Shown one piece after another: positions 8,599-17,619 of a stretch of 64,000 nucleotides of DNA; position 1 is the first letter of the stretch, and every line of letters starts with the position of its first letter. Under the pieces are notes generated by a model, which searched no databases, had not been told where the DNA came from, and saw only the letters and a list, made by a program, of their open reading frames with translations. This DNA is from Syntrophosphaera sp035450685. Its GTDB lineage: Bacteria > Cloacimonadota > Cloacimonadia > Cloacimonadales > Cloacimonadaceae. Location of the stretch: positions 62,001 to 126,000 of the forward strand of contig DAOTNF010000003.1 of NCBI GenBank assembly GCA_035450685.1. Reading direction: 5' to 3'. Position numbers and translations under genes: made by a program.

Positions 8599-10376
8599 TT
8601 GAGAAAATGCGCAAGTATTCCTTTGTCCTTTATCACCTTGACTACAACGAGTTTTTGAAAGAACTGCAGAAACTGGGTATGGTGCATCTTATCAAGACCA
8701 CCGATATCCAAACCGAATCCCTGAGCAAAAACCTTGAATTGATCAAGGAATACTCAGAGAATCTGAAGTATTTGACCAAGTTAGCTTCCGATGCGGCCAA
8801 AGTCTCGGTCAATATGCCTGCCATAGCCTTGTATGATAAAATCGAAGCCGCCAGGGAAGAGAAAGAAGCCTTGAACCGTAAGGCTGAAATACTCAGGAAA
8901 CAAGTAAAAGACCTTGCCCCCTGGGGTCATTTCGATTACAAGTTGGTGGACTCTATAGCCGCGAAAGGCATCAAGGTTGAATTCCGCACCTGCCTCAAGA
9001 ACCACTTCAAGCCAGAATGGCCGGAGGATCACAGCATCCGGGTAATCAACGAAGTGGGAGGTATCACATACTTTGTCCTCTTTTACGAGGAAGACAGGCC
9101 AGCCATCGATGCCGATGTATTCAGTTTTCACCATCATACCCTGCAAGAACTGGAATCTCAATTGGATGAGGTCAACGGCCAGATTGCCTCAATAGACGAA
9201 TACCTGCATGGAATCGCTCCGACTGCCATTGAGATGTTTACCCAGGAAATGAGCGACCTAAGCAGGGTCTGCGAATATGAGGAAGCCACCTTGCAGGGCG
9301 TGAGCGAAGCCGATGATCATCTGCGTGTGCTAAGCGGCTGGATTCCCGTCCGCAAGGAACCTGAGTTGCAGGCATTCCTGCAAAATAAAGGTGTCATTCA
9401 CTTTGCTTCCGATGCCCGGGGTGAGGATAATCCTCCTGTCAGTCTTAGAAACAACTGGTTTGCCAGACTCTTTGAACCAATCAGCAGAATGTATATGCTG
9501 CCCTTTTATGACGATCTTGACCTCACCCCCTTCTTCGCGCCATTCTTTATGCTATTCTATGGCTTCTGCAATGCCGATATGGCCTATGGGATTGTGGTTG
9601 TCTTACTGGGATTGTTTCTGCGTCATAAATTAAAGAATCCCGCCATGAAGAGTATCATGATGCTGGTTGTCATCTTTGGCATAGCATCCATTATCATGGG
9701 CTGGGTCATGGGCTCTGCCCTTGGTTTTGACCTCAAAAAAACCTTCATGAATCCCACTATCCTGATCAGAAACAATGACCAGATCTTCAATTTCGCGCTG
9801 TTATTGGGAGCCATCCAGATTCTCTTTGGGGTTTTGGTGAATGCATTCAAGCAAGCCCGTCAATCGGGATTCCGCTACTTCCTTGCTCCCCTGGGGACAT
9901 TCCTTTTTCTATTGTCGCTGTCAGTGCTGGGAGCGGGTTTGCTCAAAGTTGACATCTCCAAGTTCCAGCCCTACGTCAAATATCCCCTGGTAACCGGCTT
10001 GCTTCTGCTATTGCTTTTCAACAACCCGCAAAAGAACATCATGATGAACATCCTGGGTGGTTTATGGGTTCTCTATGGCGTTATTACGGGCTTTTTCGGA
10101 GACATCCTCTCCTACATCCGCCTGTTTGCATTAGGGGTCTCCAGCGCCATACTGGGATTTGTAATCAATTCCATCGGTCAGCAGTTTCTTTCCATTAAGA
10201 TCGTTGGACCGGTGATCTTTATTGTTTTCATGCTTGCAGGTCATGCCTTGAATATAGCTTTGGGAGCGTTAAGCGGTTTTGTCCATCCGCTCAGGTTGAC
10301 CTTTGTCGAGTTTTTCAATAATGCCGGCTTTAGTGGTCCCGGCATGGAATATAAACCCTTTGGATATAAGAAATAA
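8595..10376 (+). CDS. ntpI: V/A-type ATP synthase membrane subunit I (a subunit)
   Basis: A 593-residue stator subunit that carries the two ion half-channels next to the K ring. The first 300 residues are soluble and partly coiled coil; about eight transmembrane helices follow from residue 315. The essential arginine that faces the rotor glutamate is Arg509 in SYIRLFALGVSSAILGF. The ATG overlaps the ntpD stop (ATGA), preceded by AAAGGAGG. It is shorter than the typical 640-660 residues, like the chlamydial and spirochaetal versions. Confidence 0.92.
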   Translation: MIEKMRKYSFVLYHLDYNEFLKELQKLGMVHLIKTTDIQTESLSKNLELIKEYSENLKYLTKLASDAAKVSVNMPAIALYDKIEAAREEKEALNRKAEILRKQVKDLAPWGHFDYKLVDSIAAKGIKVEFRTCLKNHFKPEWPEDHSIRVINEVGGITYFVLFYEEDRPAIDADVFSFHHHTLQELESQLDEVNGQIASIDEYLHGIAPTAIEMFTQEMSDLSRVCEYEEATLQGVSEADDHLRVLSGWIPVRKEPELQAFLQNKGVIHFASDARGEDNPPVSLRNNWFARLFEPISRMYMLPFYDDLDLTPFFAPFFMLFYGFCNADMAYGIVVVLLGLFLRHKLKNPAMKSIMMLVVIFGIASIIMGWVMGSALGFDLKKTFMNPTILIRNNDQIFNFALLLGAIQILFGVLVNAFKQARQSGFRYFLAPLGTFLFLLSLSVLGAGLLKVDISKFQPYVKYPLVTGLLLLLLFNNPQKNIMMNILGGLWVLYGVITGFFGDILSYIRLFALGVSSAILGFVINSIGQQFLSIKIVGPVIFIVFMLAGHALNIALGALSGFVHPLRLTFVEFFNNAGFSGPGMEYKPFGYKK

Positions 10377-10393
10377 CAACACCTGGAGGTTAC

Positions 10394-10897
10394 ATGCCTT
10401 ACATTCTTTTAACAGCCGGTACTGACGTGATGCAGACCATTTCCGGTGGAAATGCCGCCTATATCATTGCGTGGATCGGTATCTTCTTGATGGTGGCTCT
10501 TTCCGGCATCGGTTCTGCATGGGGAACGGTGATCGGCGGTAGCGCGACAATCGCGGCCATGAAAAAAAGGGATGATATCTTCGCCAACTGCATGATCCTT
10601 TCCGCGCTGCCTGGCACGCAGGGTCTTTACGGATTTGGCGCCTTTTTCATCCTGAAAGATTTTATCACGCCGGATATGACCATGATCACTGCTGCCGCGA
10701 TATTTGGTGCCGGACTCATCTCCGGATTCACCAATCTGATTTCCGCCTACTGGCAGTCGCGCATCGTGGCAAACGGCATAGAAAGCATAGGTAACGGAAA
10801 CAATGTGTTTTCCAATACATTGATTCTGGCCGTTTATCCTGAGTTGTACGCGATCATCGCTTTTGCAGCCTGTTTCCTGATCAGCGGCGCACTGTAG
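10394..10897 (+). CDS. ntpK: V/A-type ATP synthase rotor subunit K with a complete sodium site
   Basis: A 167-residue double-hairpin proteolipid (four transmembrane helices) of the rotor ring. The ion-binding glutamate is Glu150 (YPELYAI) in helix 4; the matching place in helix 2 holds Gln76 (ALPGTQGLYGF). Relative to Enterococcus hirae NtpK, the sodium ligands Leu61, Thr64, Gln65, Gln110 and Glu139 correspond to Leu72, Thr75, Gln76, Gln121 and Glu150, each shifted by exactly 11. This makes sodium the likely coupling ion (inference). GGAGG lies just before the ATG. It is the last gene of the operon and a terminator hairpin follows. Confidence 0.93.
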   Translation: MPYILLTAGTDVMQTISGGNAAYIIAWIGIFLMVALSGIGSAWGTVIGGSATIAAMKKRDDIFANCMILSALPGTQGLYGFGAFFILKDFITPDMTMITAAAIFGAGLISGFTNLISAYWQSRIVANGIESIGNGNNVFSNTLILAVYPELYAIIAFAACFLISGAL

Positions 10898-10920
10898 AAT
10901 TCTTAAAAACGCATAATATT

Positions 10921-10960
10921 GGGCAGGGGATTGCTAAATCCTCTGCCATCTTTGATTTTT
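10921..10960 (+). terminator. terminator of the V-ATPase operon
   Basis: GGCAGGGGATT (from 10922) pairs with AATCCTCTGCC (to 10947) with one G-U wobble and a 3-base loop. It is followed by ATCTTTGATTTTT. It lies 24 bases after the ntpK stop. Confidence 0.75.
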
Positions 10961-11060
10961 ATGCCATGAATCCAAATATGGTATTGCTCTACCTCCGGTA
11001 TATATCGGTCAGTTTATCTTTATAATTATTCTGGATTCCTTGGCAAATGTCTTGCTTTTC

Positions 11061-11139
11061 CTTCACCCCTCTTTCCTTTGCTGCTAAAGGCTTTGAGGCT
11101 ATCATCCTTTAGTCATCCTTCATCAGGTTAAGGATGACC
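11061..11139 (+). repeat. family A dispersed repeat, copy A2 (core only)
   Basis: This copy sits in the 448-bp gap between ntpK and tRNA-Phe. It keeps CCTTTGCTGCTAAAGGCTTTG and the palindromic core TCATCCTTTAGTCATCC...GGATGACC, but lacks the promoter block and the ATATATAGGTGC end. The rest of the gap (10961-11060 and 11140-11345) shows no gene. Confidence 0.65.
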
Positions 11140-11345
11140 AAGGCTGGAGCCCAGGTAATTGCATGGGCTGAAACCAGTGTGTTGCTATAATCCACCATTG
11201 ATCCAGCGGCAGACAGTTGCTGTTGATAGAGTCAATCAGGTTTGCCCTCTATAGAAACCACTTCGTAGATTGCGTACCACGTTTAGCATGGTGCCTCTGG
11301 AAGCGGGAAAATAGAAATGGCGTCCAGAAAGGAACGCCAAAAAAA

Positions 11346-11421
11346 TGGTGGCGAAACCCAGAATCGAACTGGGGACACACGGCTTTTCAGGCCGCTGCTC
11401 TACCTGCTGAGCTATCTCGCC
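11346..11421 (-). tRNA. tRNA-Phe (GAA)
   Basis: A complete 76-nt cloverleaf on the minus strand. The acceptor stem is GGCGAGA/TTTCGCC with discriminator A and an encoded CCA end. The D arm is GCTC-AGCAGGTA-GAGC. The anticodon stem GCGGC/GCCGT encloses loop CTGAAAA (anticodon GAA). The variable loop is GTGTC and the T arm CCCAG-TTCGATT-CTGGG. It lies downstream of the patatin gene in the same orientation. Confidence 0.95.
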
Positions 11422-11527
11422 ACGCGTTATAGAGCATGAACTTTCGGGGGGCTTTTTCTGTCAAGATATTATTCTGGCCGAACCTTGTGGTATAATAGCG
11501 TAGAATGGCATCTCTTGCAGGAAGGGT

Positions 11528-13735
11528 TCATTTTCTGGAAAACCAAAAATGGTCTATGTCATAACCAACATTCAGATAGAGGTTCGGTTTGCTGTTATGC
11601 CTCCAGGATGCCAACAGACGAATCGGAGCCGCAATGGTGTTCAAGCCCACTTCAGCGTAAAAACAATATTCCAGATCATCATAATGCTTCCAAATACCTC
11701 CCCTTTGCAGATCAAGCCCCTGTAATCCAGTTTGTAGATACACATTTTTGTAGGGGCAGATTACAGTGCCCAAGGTAAAATATGAATATTGGGGCGAGTA
11801 TTTTTCATAGCGTTCATAACCATTGTAGCCATGCGAGCCGCTGAAATAGAAGGGGTCGCCATAATCCTGCTCCGCTGTGCCAAAATAGCTTCCACAACTG
11901 AATCCCAGCCTGAGAGACGCATAGCTTGTGATTGGCGAATAAACCTTAAAGTCGCTTTCAAAACGGCTGTAGATCTTATGGCTGATGGACGACCAGCGGG
12001 CAAAGTTGCATTTGGCAAAAGCCATCGTTCCCCGCATGGGAAAGTAAAAGTCGTCCAGGCTCTCGTGATATGCTTTGATGCCCAAACCTGAAACCAGATA
12101 GAGCAGACTGTCCGGAGCAACGGTCGATACATCGCGGTATTGCTTGGTTCTGTAAGTATAGAAAAAGCCTTCCGCGATGGCAATATCCCTGGCAAACAGA
12201 CCTACGCCCGGGGTGAAACCGAATTCCAGGGATTTGACGCTGGATTGTTTGTCGCCATTGTCATCGTAGAAATAGATCCGATGCTCGCTCAGGTAGGGAA
12301 AGAGCCGGAAATATGCACCCCAAAGGTCGCCAAAGTTCTTTACAACATCCAGATTTACTTCAGTGCGCCCACCCAGGGTGAGGCCTGCCTGCAATTTGGA
12401 GTTTTTCAGCAGCATGTTGTTAAGCTGCAACACAGCCCCCACATTAAGTTTTTCCTCTGTGGTGTAGCTGGTATTTAGCAGCAGATGCTTTCTTGGATTC
12501 TCCTGCTGGTGGATGATCAGGCGGTAACCCTTCTCTGTCCTATTCAGAACTGGATATAATACTTTAAAAACCTGGGAATTCCAGGCTGTTTCGCTGGCTG
12601 CGATCAACTCTTCAACAGAGTACTTCTCGTTTCTCTCCAGACCAAGATAATCTCGTACCTTGGCAGAGCTTACGTGCTGGTTGCCCCGGCTTTCGATATT
12701 AACTATCTTATAATTCTTTTCAAATTGATGTTCTGGTGGTTTGTTAAATACATATCCCTCTGAGATAAGGACCTGCTTAAAGCTGAGAATCTGGTCAAGA
12801 TGCTCTCTGGCATACGTTTCGCCGAAGTCTATGATCTTTCTGATTTTCTTAAAGTCCGTGGAGGAATACTCTTCCATCAAGGGATCGATCAACAGGTCGC
12901 AATCGCTCTGTCCCTCATCCAGATTCCGGGTAATGCCGATATTGATGGTCTGATCAATCACATCCACCAGATCAACCAACTGCTCTCTGGATCTTAGGGC
13001 TGAATTGACTTTGATTCCCAAGACCCTGTCCACGCCAGATTCTCGCAAAATGGGGGCAGGCAGGTTCTGAGATATTCCTCCGTCGATATAGAAGCGCGAC
13101 CCCACAGAAAGCGGTTCGATCAGGCTGGGGACAGATATTGAAGCTCTGATAGCCTGCATCAGGGAACCATCCCGAAAGACAACCGGTTCCCCTGTCACCA
13201 AATCCGTGGCTATGCAGACAAAGGGTATGGGAAAAGAATCAAAATCAGGGTATTCGGCGGCTGCCAGAAAGAACCTGGCAAACTCCAGATTTATTTTGTT
13301 ACTTCCGTAGATTCCGGACGGCAGACGTGGATACCAGCGGTCGTCCATCTCCAAAACAAGATTACCATAGGGTGCCCAGCGTTTCTCTCCTATGTAAAGG
13401 TCGTGGCGCGTGAAACGGACATTGAGGAGTTCTGAGACATCGATATTAACCAGGTGGTCTTCAATCTCCTGGGCAGAGTAACCCAGAGCATATAAACCGC
13501 CTATCATTGCCCCAATGCTGGTTCCGGAGATGTAATCGGGATAGATGCCATTCTCCTCCAAGACTTTCAGAATCCCGATCTGAGCAAATCCCCGCGCTCC
13601 TCCTCCACTCAGGGCATAGCCGAGCTTCTTTGCTTCAAGCCTGGGCAAAGCCAAAAGCAGGAAAACAAACAGAGCAATTAGACAGGCAGTTTTGTCAAAT
13701 CTGACTCTATTCGCTTGGATCTCCCGGATTGACAT
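11528..13735 (-). CDS. PlpD-like patatin phospholipase with POTRA and outer-membrane barrel
   Basis: A 735-residue exported protein. A signal peptide (ACLIALFVFLLLALPRLEA) precedes a patatin domain at about residues 36-230 with the oxyanion loop SGGGARG, nucleophile motif GTSIG and the catalytic aspartate in YIDGGISQN. A POTRA-like segment (VNIESRGNQHVSSAKVRDYLGL) and a C-terminal barrel of the Omp85/surface-antigen type follow. Known relatives such as Pseudomonas PlpD are type Vd autotransporters with phospholipase A activity. I chose the ATG at 13735 (AGGCGG upstream) over a longer frame. It overlaps the LiaF-like gene by 29 bp. Confidence 0.85.
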   Translation of the reverse strand: MSIREIQANRVRFDKTACLIALFVFLLLALPRLEAKKLGYALSGGGARGFAQIGILKVLEENGIYPDYISGTSIGAMIGGLYALGYSAQEIEDHLVNIDVSELLNVRFTRHDLYIGEKRWAPYGNLVLEMDDRWYPRLPSGIYGSNKINLEFARFFLAAAEYPDFDSFPIPFVCIATDLVTGEPVVFRDGSLMQAIRASISVPSLIEPLSVGSRFYIDGGISQNLPAPILRESGVDRVLGIKVNSALRSREQLVDLVDVIDQTINIGITRNLDEGQSDCDLLIDPLMEEYSSTDFKKIRKIIDFGETYAREHLDQILSFKQVLISEGYVFNKPPEHQFEKNYKIVNIESRGNQHVSSAKVRDYLGLERNEKYSVEELIAASETAWNSQVFKVLYPVLNRTEKGYRLIIHQQENPRKHLLLNTSYTTEEKLNVGAVLQLNNMLLKNSKLQAGLTLGGRTEVNLDVVKNFGDLWGAYFRLFPYLSEHRIYFYDDNGDKQSSVKSLEFGFTPGVGLFARDIAIAEGFFYTYRTKQYRDVSTVAPDSLLYLVSGLGIKAYHESLDDFYFPMRGTMAFAKCNFARWSSISHKIYSRFESDFKVYSPITSYASLRLGFSCGSYFGTAEQDYGDPFYFSGSHGYNGYERYEKYSPQYSYFTLGTVICPYKNVYLQTGLQGLDLQRGGIWKHYDDLEYCFYAEVGLNTIAAPIRLLASWRHNSKPNLYLNVGYDIDHFWFSRK

Positions 13736-14252
13736 AAGTGGTGTCCGCCTGGGCTGTTTCCTTTCTGGTGGCTTGCTTATAGGCAAATTCAATTTTACCA
13801 AAAACGGCGCTTGCTTCGATGGAAACCCTTCCTTTGGGATAGACCTGTGTTGAATCCGGCTTGCGGGGCACTTCTACCGAACCAAACACCGAAGTGGATT
13901 CGAAATCAAACTCAATATCTTCTGGCAATAACACGTAAGCAGAGCCAAAAACAGCCGTCAGTTCCAAAGGTCTTGAATCAACGCTGATACCCGTGAGGTC
14001 GATAGTTTGCGAGGAAAACACCACAGAGTGTTCCGTGCTGCCTGTGGTGTACACCCCAGATCTTGTTGAGCGCGTGCGGATGCTGCATGAACCTCCGACC
14101 AGAAGCCTGACGCCAAACAGGATAATAACAATGGCAATAAACATCTTCACCAGAGGCAGGTTCACTCCAACCTGTTTTAGAATTATCGAAAGGCCAAGCA
14201 GGACGATTAATATCCCCCAAAAGGCTGGTCCAAACAGGAAATTCATTTTCAT
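13707..14252 (-). CDS. LiaF-like membrane protein with cell-wall-response domain
   Basis: A 181-residue protein. The N-terminus has two transmembrane helices of the DUF5668/LiaF type (GPAFWGILIVLLGLSIIL and MFIAIVIILFGVRLLVGG). After a linker comes a beta-rich domain with repeated short units (TAVFGSAYVLLP, TSVFGSVEVP, SAVFGKIEF) like the C-terminal domain of LiaF and related envelope-stress proteins. Two tandem AAGGAG copies precede two possible ATG starts (14252 and 14246). A role in sensing or buffering envelope stress is inferred from the family; no LiaRS-type kinase is nearby. Confidence 0.7.
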   Translation of the reverse strand: MKMNFLFGPAFWGILIVLLGLSIILKQVGVNLPLVKMFIAIVIILFGVRLLVGGSCSIRTRSTRSGVYTTGSTEHSVVFSSQTIDLTGISVDSRPLELTAVFGSAYVLLPEDIEFDFESTSVFGSVEVPRKPDSTQVYPKGRVSIEASAVFGKIEFAYKQATRKETAQADTTYVNPGDPSE

Positions 14253-14262
14253 CTCCTTCTCC

Positions 14263-16473
14263 TTAGTTTATTGTTAGAGCCTGTTCCCAGGCTTTCATGA
14301 GACTGTGAACGGGCAGATCGATATGATCGTTGACCTTGAAGGCTCCACTGTCGCTTACCACACCCAGCAAAGATACAGGAGTGTCGTGTAGCGCGCATAA
14401 AGCTTCAATCTCATTCTGTTTATCCTGATTAAAACTGATAACGATCCGGCCTCCGGATTCTCCAAAGTATTCGCAACTTGGGCGACATCCAAGTTCAAAA
14501 CCAAGCTCCACGCCCAGGGGATCAGTCCCAAAACACGATTCAGCAACGGCTACAAGCAGACCTCCTTCGGAAACATCGTGCGCGGAGTTGATCAATCCCT
14601 TTTCCTGTAATTGCAAAATGAGATCAATCAGACGTTTTTCCTTTTCCAAATCAATTCTTGGAACCTGACCGGAGACGAGACCATGCATTGTTTGCAGATA
14701 TTGAGACGCTCCCGTTGAACAACAAGGCTCACCCAGCAAGGCAATCAGGTCTCCGCTCTGTTTAAAGAACTGGTTGCTCACACGGCTGGCATCCTCGATC
14801 AAGCCAAGCATTCCGATTACGGGGGTTGGCCAAACCGCAGCCTTGGGACTTTCATTGTAGAAAGAGACATTGCCGCCGGTGACGGGAGTCTCCAAAGCAA
14901 TGCAGGCGGCAGACATGCCACGTATAGCCTCGGCAAAGGTCCAATACACTTCCGGTTTGTATGGGTTGCCGAAGTTCAGGCAGTTGGTGATGGCCACAGG
15001 TTTGGCACCGCTGCAGGCTACATTCCTGGCCGCCTCGACCACTGCGGCCTTGGTACCCTCAAAAGGATCAAGGTAACAATGACGGGCGTTGCAGTCTGTT
15101 GCCAGGGCTATGGCTTTTTCCGTGCCTTCGATCTTGACCACGGCGGCGTCGCTGCCCGGTTCCACCGTCGTGCCAACCAGCACCATGTGGTCATACTGGC
15201 GATATACCTCCCGCTTGGAAGCTATATTGGGTTCAGCCATTAGCTTGAGCAAGGCTTCCTGATAGGAGTCTGGCTCTGGCAAGGACGCGGGATCGAATTG
15301 CTTTGCTTTGCCTATATATTCAGGGATTTTCGTTTCCCTGGTATAGACAGGTGCAGAACCTCCCAAGACCAGTGTCTCGGCTGGTATCTCAGCAAGGACT
15401 TCGCCATCCATGCGCACGCGGAGCATTTTATCCTCGGTCACCCGACCGATGATGGCGGCATCCAGATCCCATTTATGAAAGATGGACTGGATCAAATCAA
15501 AATTCTGCGGTTCCACAATCAAAAGCATGCGTTCCTGCGATTCCGAGAGCATGATCTCATAGGGGGTAATGCCCACTTCCCGTTGGGGAACCTTTTCAAT
15601 ATCGAGTTCTATTCCCACTCCACCCTTGCCAGCCATTTCAGAACTTGAGCAGGTAAGGCCGGCCGCGCCCATATCCTGGATGCCCACGACAAGCCCGGCA
15701 TGTATCACTTCCAAAGTGGCTTCCAGCAGGAGTTTCTCATAAAAAGGATCACCCACCTGGACAGCCGTTCGCATGGAGGCAGATTCATCGCTTAGATCGA
15801 CTGACGCGAAGGTGGCGCCGTGAATTCCGTCTCTGCCTGTCTTTGCCCCCACATAAACCACCAGATTGCCAACTCCTTTGGCGGCGGATTTAGCGATCTG
15901 ATCATGTTTCAACACACCCACAGCCATTGCGTTTACCAGGGGATTTCCCTCATAGGAGGCGTCAAAAAACACTTCCCCGCCAACTGTGGGAACTCCGAAA
16001 CAATTGCCGTAATCCGCGATTCCCCTCACCACTTCTTTGATCAGATGCCTGACCTGGGGATTGTTGGGGTCTCCAAAACGCAGGGAGTTCAGTGCGGCAA
16101 TCGGCCTCGCACCCATCGTGAAGATATCGCGCAGAATTCCACCCACTCCTGTGGCGGCGCCATGATAGGGTTCCAACGCCGAAGGATGGTTGTGGCTTTC
16201 GATCTTGAAGCAGATAGCCAGACCGTCGCCGATATCCACCACACCGGCATTTTCCTCGCCAGCCTTGGCAAGCATGAATTTTCCTTCTTTGGGAAGCGTC
16301 TTGAGCAGCCGGATGGAATTTTTATAGCTTGCATGCTCACTCCACATAACGCTGAAGATACCCAGTTCCACATAGCTGGGCTCCCGGCCCAGGATATTGA
16401 GGATCATATCGTATTCTTCCGCGGACAAATTGTGTTCGGCAATGAGTTCTGGTGTAATCGGTATCTTTTGCAT
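14263..16473 (-). CDS. purL: phosphoribosylformylglycinamidine synthase subunit PurL (small form)
   Basis: A 736-residue ATP-dependent enzyme that makes FGAM from FGAR in the fourth step of purine synthesis. The length and start (ITPELIAEHNLSAEEYDMIL) match the small PurL of Bacillus and Thermotoga, which works with separate PurQ and PurS; neither is in the window. Characteristic parts are FSVMWSEHASYKNS, KIESHNHPSALEPYHGAATGVGG and NSAHDVSEGGL. It is 10 bp upstream of both its operon neighbours, so it is probably co-transcribed with the phosphatase fusion and LiaF-like genes. Confidence 0.95.
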   Translation of the reverse strand: MQKIPITPELIAEHNLSAEEYDMILNILGREPSYVELGIFSVMWSEHASYKNSIRLLKTLPKEGKFMLAKAGEENAGVVDIGDGLAICFKIESHNHPSALEPYHGAATGVGGILRDIFTMGARPIAALNSLRFGDPNNPQVRHLIKEVVRGIADYGNCFGVPTVGGEVFFDASYEGNPLVNAMAVGVLKHDQIAKSAAKGVGNLVVYVGAKTGRDGIHGATFASVDLSDESASMRTAVQVGDPFYEKLLLEATLEVIHAGLVVGIQDMGAAGLTCSSSEMAGKGGVGIELDIEKVPQREVGITPYEIMLSESQERMLLIVEPQNFDLIQSIFHKWDLDAAIIGRVTEDKMLRVRMDGEVLAEIPAETLVLGGSAPVYTRETKIPEYIGKAKQFDPASLPEPDSYQEALLKLMAEPNIASKREVYRQYDHMVLVGTTVEPGSDAAVVKIEGTEKAIALATDCNARHCYLDPFEGTKAAVVEAARNVACSGAKPVAITNCLNFGNPYKPEVYWTFAEAIRGMSAACIALETPVTGGNVSFYNESPKAAVWPTPVIGMLGLIEDASRVSNQFFKQSGDLIALLGEPCCSTGASQYLQTMHGLVSGQVPRIDLEKEKRLIDLILQLQEKGLINSAHDVSEGGLLVAVAESCFGTDPLGVELGFELGCRPSCEYFGESGGRIVISFNQDKQNEIEALCALHDTPVSLLGVVSDSGAFKVNDHIDLPVHSLMKAWEQALTIN

Positions 16474-16483
16474 AGTCCTTTAA

Positions 16484-17602
16484 TTAATTGAACGTTAGTT
16501 CTCTTTTTTTGATCTTTACGATCAGGCGCTTGATGCGGTCTTCGATCATGGCGAAGGTTTTTCGATAGTTGTTAAACTCTGATCCATAGGGGTCGGCAAT
16601 ATCGCCCGTTTCCCCCACGATTTCGTTGAGAGTGAAAATCTTGCGTGCAGCTTCCGGTTGTTGTTTTATCATATAATCGCGTTGCCGTTCTTCCATGGTC
16701 AGGATCAACCTGCATCCATTGACCATTTGCGCCGTGACCTGCTTGGAAACGTGATCCCGCGCCTCTTCAATGCCCATGTCCAGCAACAGTTGCTTGGAGC
16801 TTTCCGAGATAGGATGGCCGCCTTCAATCAGACCGCAGGAATCTCCGGCATAGCTAAGCTCTTCTTGTAATACATAATGGTTGAACAGCTTTTCTGCAAT
16901 GGGGCTGCGACAGATATTGGCCGTGCACACAAAGAGTATGGTGGGTTTTTCGAAGGCTTTTTTGACCTCGTAAAAGGGAATGGACTTTTCCCGCAGGCAT
17001 TTGAGCTCATCCAGCCCACTCTGATTCTTTTCTTCGTGGCTGTCCACATATTCCACGATCGTTGATGCCTGCCATTCTTTGTCATAAATGTCGGGAGAGG
17101 GTATGACCCCATAATCGAACCAGTCACCAAAAATGCCGATTATCCTTTTCAGATCAGACTCCGGTGGCAGACTGGCGATATTGATGCTGGTGCTTATCAT
17201 AGGTTCATCAAGCTGTTCCAAAAAGTAGCGCAACAGACCATCATGAGGCACCCTGAACGCCACTTTGCCATCCACTGCCACATGCTCAAACCTTGGATCG
17301 CCACATTTGAAGACAACGGTCAGATTTCCTGGCCAATATTGCTCCAACAGGGGATGCAAGCGTTCAGGGATATAGATACTGTGCACCTTAAACCAGTCTA
17401 TGTGAGGCAGCAGCACAATCAGTCCCTTGTTATCGCTACGTTGTTTCTGCTTCAGAATGCGCTGTATGGCATCACGAGAAGACAGGCGGCAGCCAATGCC
17501 AAACATTCCCCCCGTGTAGTGCAGAATCGTCTTGTCTGCAAAGTTTTCTTTGCGAAAGGTCCTGTCCAGCTTGCGAACTGACGGATTCTTAATCAATATC
17601 AT
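16484..17602 (-). CDS. Fusion of Sua5/YrdC domain and low-molecular-weight protein phosphatase
   Basis: A single 372-residue chain. Residues 20-185 match the Sua5/YrdC fold, which makes threonylcarbamoyl-AMP for tRNA t6A: the KQRSDNKGLIVLL, WPGNLTVVF and STSIN elements align with E. coli YrdC, while the usual YPT motif is changed to HYT. Residues 217-368 are a low-molecular-weight phosphatase with P-loop CTANICRSP and general-acid DPYG. Separate neighbouring genes (ywlC, ywlE) encode these two activities in Bacillus. The P-loop residue corresponding to YwlE Thr11 is Ile, which favours phosphotyrosine over phosphoarginine (inference). There is no frameshift or internal start between the halves. 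Confidence 0.82.
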   Translation of the reverse strand: MILIKNPSVRKLDRTFRKENFADKTILHYTGGMFGIGCRLSSRDAIQRILKQKQRSDNKGLIVLLPHIDWFKVHSIYIPERLHPLLEQYWPGNLTVVFKCGDPRFEHVAVDGKVAFRVPHDGLLRYFLEQLDEPMISTSINIASLPPESDLKRIIGIFGDWFDYGVIPSPDIYDKEWQASTIVEYVDSHEEKNQSGLDELKCLREKSIPFYEVKKAFEKPTILFVCTANICRSPIAEKLFNHYVLQEELSYAGDSCGLIEGGHPISESSKQLLLDMGIEEARDHVSKQVTAQMVNGCRLILTMEERQRDYMIKQQPEAARKIFTLNEIVGETGDIADPYGSEFNNYRKTFAMIEDRIKRLIVKIKKRELTFN

Positions 17603-17619
17603 CGCGTGTTCCTCAGATT

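Noticed and set aside
11217..11432. 71-codon plus-strand ORF ending WRNPESNWGHTAF...
   Set aside because: It is the reverse side of the tRNA-Phe gene; such ORFs are well-known annotation artefacts.
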